This document shows, piece by piece, positions 48,221-57,934 of a stretch of DNA of 64,000 bases (position 1 is its first letter; each line of letters opens with the position of its first letter). Under the pieces are notes generated by a model, which was given only the letters and a program-made list of their open reading frames with translations, was not told the origin of the DNA and made no database searches. The position numbers and the translations under genes are program-made. The stretch comes from Avena insularis (lineage: Eukaryota > Streptophyta > Magnoliopsida > Poales > Poaceae), in NCBI GenBank assembly GCA_023614405.1, contig CM042686.1:352540329-352604328 (forward strand). Direction: 5' to 3'.

Positions 48221-48732
48221 AGTTTCGACGAATCACTTATTATTTATCTTGATACATGTCTAGATGTAACTTTCATCTTGGATTGATTTATCATTTCTCA
48301 TATCTATACATGAAAACTGAAGTGTAAATGAGTTGGCTCAGCAAACATCCGGCTACCATGTTATTCATGATATATTTCATATTCTACAACAGCCGATGCT
48401 TTGTTTCGCCAACATAGGTAAGGCCGGATTGGAGACCACCGCATTGGACACTAATGAAAGAACTAGTGCAGGTTAAGATGAAGAATAGAGGAAGCCCATT
48501 GTTTATTACATGAAAATCTGAACCAAAGGGTGAACATGATAGTTCGGTTGCTTTTCAAATACTCATTAATAGGTAATGATCTTTATTGCCGAACAGTTGG
48601 TGATATTCTTCTTAAGCAACATGAATGAATACCTGGTTGGGATCATTGTGGGACTTGTTCATGAAGGAAATTATGATATTCATCAACAGTAATTGTTATT
48701 AACGAAAATTATTTGAGGAAATCATACCCAAG

Positions 48733-48830
48733 TGGCTGATATATATTTATCGCCCTTAGCACATATGGCTGATATAGGGTTATCGCCCTAAGACAACCAA
48801 TGGCCGATGGAGTGTTGACATCGTCCTTAG
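48733..48830 (+). repeat. Short repeats upstream of the P purine tract
   Basis: Two neighbouring units of 'ggctgatat...ttatcgccct(t/a)ag', then 'ggccgatgg...catcgtccttag'. Related units occur at 46654-46729 and 47726-47803 ('ggctgatatttattctatcg' then 'cgtccttag'). These are degenerate repeats of about 35-40 bp in the non-coding stretch before the 3' LTR. Confidence 0.65.
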
Positions 48831-48872
48831 ATTAAAAGCGGAGCAACTTATTTTCTGGCATGCAAGCTCAGC

Positions 48873-48889
48873 CAAAAAACAAGGGGGCA
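48873..48889 (+). other. Polypurine tract of P
   Basis: CAAAAAACAAGGGGGCA directly before TGTGTTGGCAC, the presumed LTR start. Confidence 0.7.
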
Positions 48890-50165
48890 TGTGTTGGCAC
48901 TCGTTTAGGGCTCGTAACTAATCAAGGCAAATGGGGAGAGACACTTGGAAAGGTCCACTTGGAGGATTATTAATCATCATCAAAGAGGCACCGTATCAAG
49001 CCAAGTCATTATCAGGCTTAATAGCCGTTATGCTAGTCTTTAGAGAAGACTAGGAGACTGATACATGGAGGCTTCAACTATGAGTCTTTTAATATGACCT
49101 CAAATGAAAAAGTGCTAAGCATGAAAGTTGTGCTCCTCGTCGAGACAAGCAATTTTGGTTTTTGAATCATCTCAATCCAAGTTAGTATACAAATTTTAGA
49201 GCCAAAATACTGCCAAAGGCCAAATTAGCACGGCTAGACCGGGTGTCGATGGACCACAGACCATGTCTCACCTTAGGCGAGAGCGATGCAATTGGGAGAC
49301 CCAAAAAAACCTAATTCGGTCAATCTGCTTATTACTTAATTTAAGCTATCAAGATCAACTCGAATGGAAAAGTGCAAAATATAAATGTTTTTCGTTTTTT
49401 CAAGGTGAACGACTTTGCTTTTTGAGTCAACTCGTTATGAGCAAGTATGTGGCCTTAAGATTCAGGATACGGACGAATTGAGTTAAATTTGTTCAGTCCA
49501 AATTTGGGTTTGATACGAAAATAAGGCTAGAAGTCCATCAAGATCATATCAGATGAAAACGTGGCCAACATGAAAGTTGTTTGACGTTTTCAGACGCACA
49601 ACTTTGATTTTGATAACATTTTGATCTGAGCTTGTTTACGATCTCAAAAGTGATCCTGAAGATACAGACAAGTTTTTGACCGAACAGTTATGCAAATTTC
49701 GGGTTTGCTTGTTCGAGTTGGATCCCAACTAGAGTTTTGGACGTGAATCCAACCATATTTCTTGCACGGAAAATCCAGCCGCTTCTTATATACATGAGGG
49801 GTGAAGGCAGATTGAACCAACACCAATCGAACAAACACATCCACTACTTTTCCATGTTCATCTACTTTTATCTTTCTCCCCTTGCATCTTTCTTCATGTT
49901 CATCCGTAGTTCTTCAAACCGGAGGGCTGCGAATTCACGAGTCTCTAGGGGTGCTTAGGTCGACCTAGGGTAGCCCATAGCCGTCGCGACGCCCTAGCGG
50001 GGTCCCTCTCGGGCGAGCGGGGTTTCGGGTCTACAAAAGCGCCCACCCGAATGTCTTGCGTACCGTGCTTACGACGAGCCTCCCTCGGTGCATGCTGCCA
50101 CGCATCGCGCTCGGCGCCGAGGGTACACAGTGACGTGTTCATGTGCGAACATCATCTACAAGCAA
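48890..50165 (+). repeat. 3' LTR of P, right-truncated
   Basis: Starts TGTGTTGGCACTCG. It contains three diverged copies of a roughly 95-bp segment (about 49094-49190, 49360-49452, 49549-49640; each with a 'gaaaa(g/c)(t/g)g...caactttg' core), a TATATA box at 49787-49792 and a GC-rich leader (49915-50150). It is cut at about 50165 by element C. The partner LTR is not in the window. Confidence 0.65.
49787..49792 (+). promoter_or_regulatory. LTR TATA box of P
   Basis: TATATA in CTTCTTATATACATGAGGGG, followed about 130 bases later by a GC-rich leader. Confidence 0.5.
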
Positions 50166-51729
50166 CCTGTAAAGTAAAATAATTCGTCTTGTGTCCCCAA
50201 CTCCAGCAATTGGTTGTCAAGCACAAGGTTTTATATTAGTAATATGAAATAAAATAAAATGTAAACTGAAATAAAAGTAGTAAATAAAGTAAAGTACTGC
50301 AAACTAAATTATATGGAAGATAGTAGAGTTGTTTTTGGGTTTGTACGAGTGATTGCAAGTAAGAAAAGTATTTTTTGTATTTTTGAAATAATAAATTGCA
50401 GAAATTATAAAGGATAGTAGATACAATGGAAAGGTGTTTCTTATGATAAAGATCGGATCAGGGTTCATGGGTTCACTTGTCTACTCTCTTTTTAGGTTGA
50501 AGTGATCACAAAACAATTCATCAAGCATAAAAATTCAAGAAAATTCTATAAGTACTTGATAAAAGGAATTAGTAAGGGCATCACATTCTAATATTGAGAT
50601 GGAATACATCTATCTCTTATACTTCTCAAGAAGAGAAATCTCCATGCAATCTTGATTTAAGAATAGATCAGAGTATAGCTTTAAGCAATATTATATGATG
50701 TTTGAAACAGAAAATATGCTACCTTGATCTAGTCAAGGTCATCACACTGTCACGTGATAACTATAGCACATGATTTCAGTTTACCCGTAGTGAGGTAGCA
50801 AAATAAAGGTAAAAACCAAAGTATATCTTGAATATTATGTGTCACAATTCAATCTCTACCCCCATGCTACTCCATCGAACACACACTTCTCCCCATACAA
50901 GTTCTTGCATACAAGTTAGATCAAAACAAGCAATGAAGAATGGGGTGCATAATATGCATCTATTAAAACATCTTACACAAAATAGATTCCAATCTCAAAT
51001 ATCAAATCATAGAACAAAGATCCACCACATAGGAATTACAAATATGACCATAATCATGTTGGGAAGCTCATATGGTACTAGATCTATGAAGAACAAGATA
51101 TAAATAGATCAAGCTACTATCACAAACCCATAGCTCGGAGGTGGACTACTCCGTCTTCATCATGGTGATGAAGCTGGAGATGTTGGAGAGGGTGGAGATC
51201 TCCCCGGAGGTGGCTCTCGTGGAGTTTCCCCTCCAATTTTCGCTGGATCTGGTGGTGTTTTTGTCTCTGGTGGCTCTCGTTGCTTCTCGTCGCCTCTGTT
51301 TTGAGGATGCCTCAGGGGGGTCCTTATATAGGGATTTTTTGGTCAAGAGAGCTTTGTGGGCGAAAAAATCAAGGTGATCAGACATTCGAGGAGCGAAAGA
51401 GCATGGGTGGTGCGCCCACTAGGCCTAGGCGCACCACATGGGCTATTTTGGCCCTCCTGGTGAGATTCCGGCGCTCCAGATGCTTCTCGTGAATAAATAT
51501 TGGCATTCCTAAAAGTGTAGGTCCATTTGACTTCGTATAGGTCTTGAAACATAAAAAACATTGAAAATGTGGTTTTTGCCCTGTAGGGTTATAACCAAAA
51601 ATAAAGGGGATCATTGGTAAATCCCCAAAAATCAATATAAAACAAGGATATAACATTATATATGATGCAAACATGTGGCCAAACATGTTAACAGACTAAA
51701 AAGTTCATGTATGCATTTTACATGCATCA
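50166..51729 (-). repeat. 3' LTR of C (left), truncated
   Basis: Matches 56373-57934. The segment equivalent to 56221-56372 is missing at the junction with P, so a deletion or unequal exchange removed it. The LTR starts on the minus strand with TGATGCATGTAAAATGCAT. Confidence 0.9.
51324..51330 (-). promoter_or_regulatory. LTR TATA box of C, left LTR
   Basis: Minus-strand TATATAAGGA; repeated at 57528-57534 in the right LTR. Confidence 0.65.
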
Positions 51730-51766
51730 ACATCCCCAAGCTTAACCTATGCTCGTCCTCGAGCAT
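51730..51766 (-). promoter_or_regulatory. Polypurine tract and upstream inverted repeat of C
   Basis: Minus-strand AAGCTTGGGGATGT (51730-51743). Five bases upstream, 51749-51766 reads ATGCTCG-AGGA-CGAGCAT, a perfect 7-bp stem with an AGGA loop. Confidence 0.8.
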
Positions 51767-54082
51767 GAAGGTGATAAAAGTAAACATGGACTTTGGAGTT
51801 TGTTACCTTTGCTTCCTTCATTATTATGTAGAGTTCATAGGCTCTTTCAATGAAACATAGTATGCAAGTGTACTATCAAGTTGTATCTATTACACATCCA
51901 TAAATATGCTAAACAATAAGTGATGGTGTGATAAAACAAGTGATGAACAAAATAAACCTTCAAGCACACTTTGATGAACCTATAGAATAAGAGACTCTTT
52001 TCATGATTGGTATTGGTGTTTACATGCCTTTATTTTTGGCCTACTTCTTAGTTTCATGCCCTTGACTAGAAGACTTACTTCTTAGTTTTGTGTCTTCCCT
52101 TGAGATGTTTTGCATCCCCTACCAAAAAGCATTAAATACATATGTTAATCCTCCATAAAGAATAAAAATAGAATTTTGAGCTATGTAATCCATGTCAACA
52201 ATACTAATAAGGATGGGGTTCCCGGCAGCTTTTTATTTTCACTTTGTTTTAAAGCATCGTATGATTTATGTGCTAAACATCTTACAAGTTGATTGTTTTA
52301 TGCACCTAGTCTATGACCTTGCACTCTTCATGCTACTCAACTTAGGCCTGTCATTGTATACTCACATTGGTTTTGGGAAACCGCATCACTGAAGTACCTC
52401 TTGCCCCTTGTGTAGCTATATGCCCCCCTTTTGGCATTTATTTATTTACTTATTTTATCATGAAAGCTAATATAATTGCTTGATTGGGTTCAAGGTGGGA
52501 GGCGGAAAGTATCTCCACTTCAGAAGACAAGAAAAACAAGCATATGAATCATATCAACAAGGATCATCATGATGTAAGTTTCCACCATGTCATGCATGGC
52601 TTTGGCTAGCGGTTTAAGAGCGTTTTCTACCAACATGCCTACTCCAGTATGCACACTTCATTTCACATCAATGTAATCCATAGGTAGAACTTAAACATGA
52701 TTAATTATCAACATTCAACATTGAAAGCTTGTGCCATGCTAGCATGGTTTAGCCAACAACAACTAATAAGATGTAAAGCACAAAAATTTCCATAGTGGTA
52801 TCACCCCAAACCTTACTTTCTTATAAGCTTTAAAATATATGAAAAAGGGTGTTTTTAAGAAAGTTTGGAGGATTAACATACATACTGTACTTTAAAGTAG
52901 CTTTTGCCACAAATAGGTAGATATGCCTAATCTAGTTTTAAGGGGTTTGGAACAAGTCTTAGCTTGTGTAGAAAAAGGATTAGCAAAAAGAGATCTAAAG
53001 AGTGTGCCATCTAGTTCATAATGTCAACATTTATTTTCTCACCTTGCTTCTTAATGTTGAACATAAATATGCACAAGAAAAGGATACAAATTAATAGGCA
53101 TTAAAAAGATCATGCTTCATATAAAATACTTGAGCTTAAGAACTAGACACAACATAAATTTCAGCTTTTGTTTTATCTCCCATTTTCTTTTATTCCATTG
53201 TATTCTTTTTCAGTTTTAATCTTATTAAGGTAGAGTTTCTTTTCAGTATCGAACCATAAACATTTATAATAATGGTGGTGGTGGTCTTTCTAATGCAAAA
53301 CAAAAAATAAAATGACAAAACAGACGCTCCAAGTTTCTACGATAGTTTTATATTGCTCAAAAAACAAAGTTTAGAGGTTTGCAAACCGAGAGTTGAGTTG
53401 GTCCAGTGGGGTGCCTTGGGCATCCCAAAACTTATGGTTTTCACCATCCTTGGATTTCTCTTTGTGTGGTGTTCCTATATTCCCTGTCAAAAAACTTCAA
53501 CACAAAACTTTTTTTCTCCCATCTCTTTTCTGAGAGGTAAGATTAGTGGCACAAGAATATAATAGTTGCTGCCTAGATATCAAAGACAAAATTATTTATA
53601 AATTTTCCATCAAGCATATAATGTTCCGACATATCCCTAGCATATAATATGACTTATACAAATCATCTTAGAACACTTGGGAATGGTTAAAACAAAATAT
53701 GGCAGAATCTGTCCAGATTTTCATAAACAGAAAATGAACTTTTTTAGACCACTTAGACATGTCAGGAATTTTAGCCAATTTTTGTGCATAGAGAGGATGA
53801 AAATTTATAAATTCTATATGAATCTTACTGCAATCGGAGTTACATAAAAAATCATGCGCTAAAAACTGTTCTGCAATAATTTGCTACTCCATATGTTTAG
53901 CAACTTTTAAAACATCCAAAATGGGTTCCACTTGGTACTTTATTAAAAATTATAGAAATAAAAACCAAAAAACTCTCTTGCTACAGCAAGATTTCAAAAC
54001 AAAAATTCAAAAGAAAAAGTAACCGGGTTGCCTCCTTCAAAGCATTTTTTATACTCATATAGCTAGGCTTTACTTACTTGGT
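51767..54082 (-). mobile_element. 3' non-coding interior of C
   Basis: 2.3 kb without protein motifs. About 52300-53070 aligns in scattered blocks with the module of B and D ('cttcatgctactcaactta', 'gtttccaccatgtcatgcat', 'gtgtgccatctagttcata'). Near 54020-54045 a 'ggaggcaacccgg' motif follows the end of coding on the minus strand. Confidence 0.62.
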
Positions 54083-54704
54083 TTAGGTGATGTGGAACTC
54101 ATGGGATAGATTTTGATTCTTAGCTAACTCCTTATTCCTTGGAAAGTGTTCCATGCACTTCTTGTGAGTAAATTGAAACTTCACATTTCCTTCTATTGCA
54201 TCAATGATAACACCATGTGGTTCTCAAAAAAGGTCTACCAAGTATTATAGGACTTGAGGTATTGCTCCCCATATCCATGACAATAAAATCAACAGGCACA
54301 AATGTCATATGTAATTCAACCATAATATATTGAACTTTTCCTAGAGCATGTTTAGTTGAATCATCAACAAGTAAAAGATCTATTGAGCATTTTTCCATAG
54401 GTTTCAATTCAAGTAAGTCATATAGATCTTTAGATAAAACTGAGACACTAGATCCTAAATCTAGAATAGCATGATGTGTCTCCTTTCCTATAGTGATTAA
54501 TACCTTGGAGATCCATACATCCCCAACCTTAGGTGGTATCATAGCTTCTCTATTATATCTTTCAATCTTTTCTTTTATAACATAGTTTGCTAGGTAGGAA
54601 CCAAATCCTGCTTGATGTCCATTAAAGGATGGATCATTAGAATTTTTTTGCAACAATTTAATGAGTTCATGCAAGCTACATTTATCAAGATAAAGTAGAG
54701 GTTA
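54083..54704 (-). pseudogene. Aspartic protease (C)
   Basis: The frame from about 54701 carries LPLLYL-like residues, SFNGHQAGFGSYLANYVIKE, and the active-site segment ILDLGSSVSVLSKDLYDLL (D at residue 72 of the 54674-54201 piece), then VDFIVMDMGS and PIILGRPFLRTT. DLGS replaces the usual DLGA. One extra base near 54228 shifts the frame; the tail then reads on to a TAA at 54083-54085, apparently the natural end. TAA at 54702-54704 separates it from gag. Confidence 0.85.
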
Positions 54705-55916
54705 TTTTGTTTCGCTTAACATTTTAACTTCCTCTACTTGTTTATCATTTGTTATCATTAGTGTTTCATTTTCCTCCATCATATTAAGAGATTCCCATGA
54801 TTTATCTATTACTTCTTGCACATATTTGATTGTTTCCTCATGATTCTTTTGAGCTTGAATAAGATTTTTAAATGATATGATTTCTTTTGTGATGAGATCT
54901 ACCCTTTCAATTAAAGCATCTTGTTTCTCAAACTCAGCTATAAATTATTTGTTCAGTTCCTTTTGAGTGGCTATAAAGGATATCATGGTTCTTTCTAAAT
55001 CATTAAGAGCATTATTACCACTAGCATATTTATTAGGAACAAAAGGTGGCCTACCATATGAGTTATTATAGTTGTTCCCATACACATTAATACCAAAGTT
55101 TCTTATGAAGTTGACATTTATGCTTTCATTGGTGTTTGTTACTAACTCTTGTAGAGGAACATTATCGGTATTTTGCTTAGATATGTAGGCAAATATGGCA
55201 TCAAGTTTACTTCATGTGGGGTCTATTTCTTCAATATAGTTAACTTTCTTAGATGGGTTTGATGCTCTTTTAGTATGCCATCGACTATGGTTGTGGAGCA
55301 TCCTTTCTAGGATAGTTTTAGCTTCAGACACAGTTTTACTCATAAATGCACCCCCCGTAGCAGAATCTAGAATGCTTCTGGACATAATATTTAGGTCATT
55401 ATAAAATGAATGCAATATGGTCCATTCATTTCCTCCATGTGATGGGCAAGATCTAAGCATGTTTTTAACTCTCTCCCAAGCTATTGCTACATCTTCACTA
55501 TCATTTTGTCTAAATAATAGGATACTATTTCTGTTTTGTAGGATCTTAATAGGTGGGTAGTATTTCTTAATGAAGGTTTCTTTCGAATAATCCCAAGAGT
55601 TTATACTAGCAACAGGAAGTGATAATAACCATTCTTTAGCTTTACCTCTTAGTGAAAATAGGAATAGTTTAAGTTTGAAAATGTCATTTTCCACATTTTT
55701 AAACTTTTGCATATCACAAATTTGACCAAAATCATACAAATGCATAGAGGCATCCTCACTAGCACTCCCCCCAAATTGTTCTCTAGTTATAAGATTCCAA
55801 AGATCGGGACTTACTTCAAAACTTTCAGCAGTAATTTCAGGAGTGGTAATGGGTCTAGCCATGAATTGATCATTATGGGTGTTTGTGTAGTCACAAAGTT
55901 TTGTTCTTTCTCCCAT
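54705..55916 (-). pseudogene. gag (C)
   Basis: ATG at 55914-55916 opens MGERTKLCDYTNTHNDQFMA, in the same frame as the protease. Capsid motifs: FKLKLFLFSLRGKAKEWLLS, then YSKETFIKKYYPP and AIAWERVKNMLRSCPSHG, typical of Athila-type Gag. Stops interrupt at 55212-55214 (TGA) and 54945-54947 (TAA). Downstream there is a Q/N-rich stretch and a long charged helix (about 55020-54760) of coiled-coil type. No zinc knuckle. Confidence 0.88.
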
Positions 55917-56191
55917 GTTTGGAAAAAAGGGTAATACTAATTTTTATGTGTTTTGTGTTTTTTAAGAAAGAACTTAAAAAGACTAAAAATAAGAAAAAAT
56001 AAAAAATACTTAAAATTTTAAAAGGAGAAGAAAAAGCTCACAGCGGTTCCACCACCCCAAGCTTGGGTTGTTGCACAAGTTGATGAAGATGACAACGCCA
56101 AAAAATAAGCAATTGTCATGGGAGTTACCTTGCTCTTCAAACTTGCTCTTCATACTTGATGAGGATGCAGTTGTGATGTACCTTCACCAAT

Positions 56192-56209
56192 TCCCCAGCA
56201 AGGGCGCCA
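56192..56209 (-). other. Primer binding site of C (tRNA-Asp, two mismatches)
   Basis: The plus strand reads TCCCCAGCAAGGGCGCCA; spacer GAAAATAGACT to the LTR, as in B and D. Confidence 0.82.
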
Positions 56210-56220
56210 GAAAATAGACT

Positions 56221-57934
56221 TGATGGCAACAAACATGGACACTTTTCTATGGGAATCCAAGTGCAGAGTGTTGTAGCAAGCTTCTTTTCTCCACAAGGGT
56301 GACTCGAGGGTTTATATCGAACTCTCGGGGAATTAGTTATGGAAGGATGTTCGTCTTCTCCTCTTGAAGAATCCTGTATAGTAAAATAATTTGTCTTGTG
56401 TCCCCAACTCCATCAAGTGGTTGTCAAGCACAAGGTTTCATATTAGTAATATGAAATAAAATAAAATGTAAACTAAAATAAAAGCAGTAAATAAAGTAAA
56501 TTAATCCAAACTAGATGATATGAAAGATAGTAGAGTTGTTTTTGGGTTTGTATGAGTGATTGCAAGTAAGGAAAGTATTTTTGTATTTTCGAAATAATAA
56601 ATTGCAGAATTGTAAAGGATAGTAGATGCAATTGAAAGGTGTTTCTTATGATAAAGATCAGACCGGCGTTCATGGGTTCACTTGTCTACTTTCTTTTTAG
56701 GTTGTAGTGTCACAAAACTATTCATCAATGATAAAGATTTATGGAAATTCTATAAGTTCTTGATACAAGGAATTAATATGGGCATCACATTCTAATATTG
56801 AGATGGAATATCTCTCTCTCTTATACTCCTCAAGAAGGGAAATCTTCATGCAATCTTGATTTAAGTACAGATCAGAGTATAGCTTTAACAATATTATATG
56901 ATGTTTGAAACACAAAATATGCTACCTTGATCTAGTCAAGGTCATCACACTGTCACGTGATAACTATAGGACATGATTTCACTTTACCCCTAGTGAGGCA
57001 GCAAAACAAAGGTAAAAAAGCAAAGTAGATCTTGAATATTACGTGTCACAATTCAATCTCTACCCTCATTCTACTCCATCTAACACACACTTCTCCCCAT
57101 ACAAGTTCTTGCATACAAGTTGGATCAAAACAAGCAATAAAGAACGGGGTGCATGCTATGCATCTATTAAAACATCTTACACAAAATAGATTCCAATCTC
57201 AAATATCAAATCTTAGAATAAAGATCCACCACATTGGAATTACAAATATGACCACAATCATCTTGGGAAGCTCATATGGTACTAGTTCTATGAAGAACAA
57301 GAGAGAAATAGATCAATATACTGCCACAAACCCATAGCCCGGAGGTGGAGTACTCCATCTTCATCATGGTGATGAAGCTGGAGATGTTGGAGAGGGTGGA
57401 GATCTCAGCGGAGGTGGATCTAGTTGAGTTTCCTCCTCCAATCTTTGCTGGATCTGGTGGTGTTTTTGTCTCTGGTGGCTCTTGTCGCTTCCCGTTGCCT
57501 CTGTTTTGAGGACGCTCCGGGGGCTCCTTATATATGGATTTTTAGGTCAAGAGAGCTCCGTGGGCTAAAGAATCAAGGCGAGCAGACAGTCGAGGAGGGA
57601 AAGAGCATGGGTGGCGCGCCCACCAGACCTGGGTGCGCCCCTGGGCTCTTTTGGCACTCCTGGTGAGATTCCAGTGCTCCAGATGCTTCTCGTGGATAAA
57701 TATTGGCATTTCCAAAAGTGCAGGTCCATTTGACTTTCTATAGGTCCTAAAACATCAAAAACATTGAAAACATGGTTTGTTCTGCCCTGTAGGGTTATAA
57801 CCAAAATAAAAGGGATCATTGGTAAATCTCCAAAAATCAATATAAAACAAGGATATAACATTATATATGATGCAAATATGTGGGAAAACATGTTAACAAA
57901 CTACAAAGTTTATGTATGCATTTTACATGCATCA
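56221..57934 (-). repeat. 5' LTR of C (right)
   Basis: 1714 bp, starting TGATGGCAACAAAC and ending TTTTACATGCATCA on the plus strand. Next bases CTCAC; the matching target duplication cannot be tested because the left end is truncated. Confidence 0.9.
57528..57534 (-). promoter_or_regulatory. LTR TATA box of C, right LTR
   Basis: Minus-strand TATATAAGGAG, equivalent to 51324-51330. Confidence 0.65.

Larger units (their letters stand above)
46478..50165 (+). mobile_element. Remnant of an old plus-strand gypsy element (P)
   Basis: Holds a polyprotein fragment, a tandem duplication, a purine tract (48873-48889) and most of a 3' LTR (48890-50165), in that order on the plus strand. X inserted into the first duplicate: the bases after X (ATTTTGTACATC) match ATTCTGTACATC in the second copy at about 47551. 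The right end is lost where element C abuts. It is the oldest element in the nest. Confidence 0.75.
50166..57934 (-). mobile_element. Athila-lineage gypsy element C (gag-protease only), minus strand
   Basis: Right LTR 56221-57934 (1714 bp) complete; left LTR 50166-51729 lacks about its last 150 bp in element orientation. tRNA-Asp-type primer site at 56192-56209 and purine tract at 51730-51743. The interior codes for Gag and protease in one frame with three stops, then a natural stop after the protease tail. There is no RT, RNase H or integrase, so, like B, it needed a partner. It is a different family from B: the LTRs do not align except at the borders. Confidence 0.88.

Noticed and set aside
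50166..57934. Treating C as a second copy of B because both have gag, protease and similar borders.
   Set aside because: Gag and protease differ strongly in sequence and the LTRs do not align beyond the borders, so they are separate families in one lineage.
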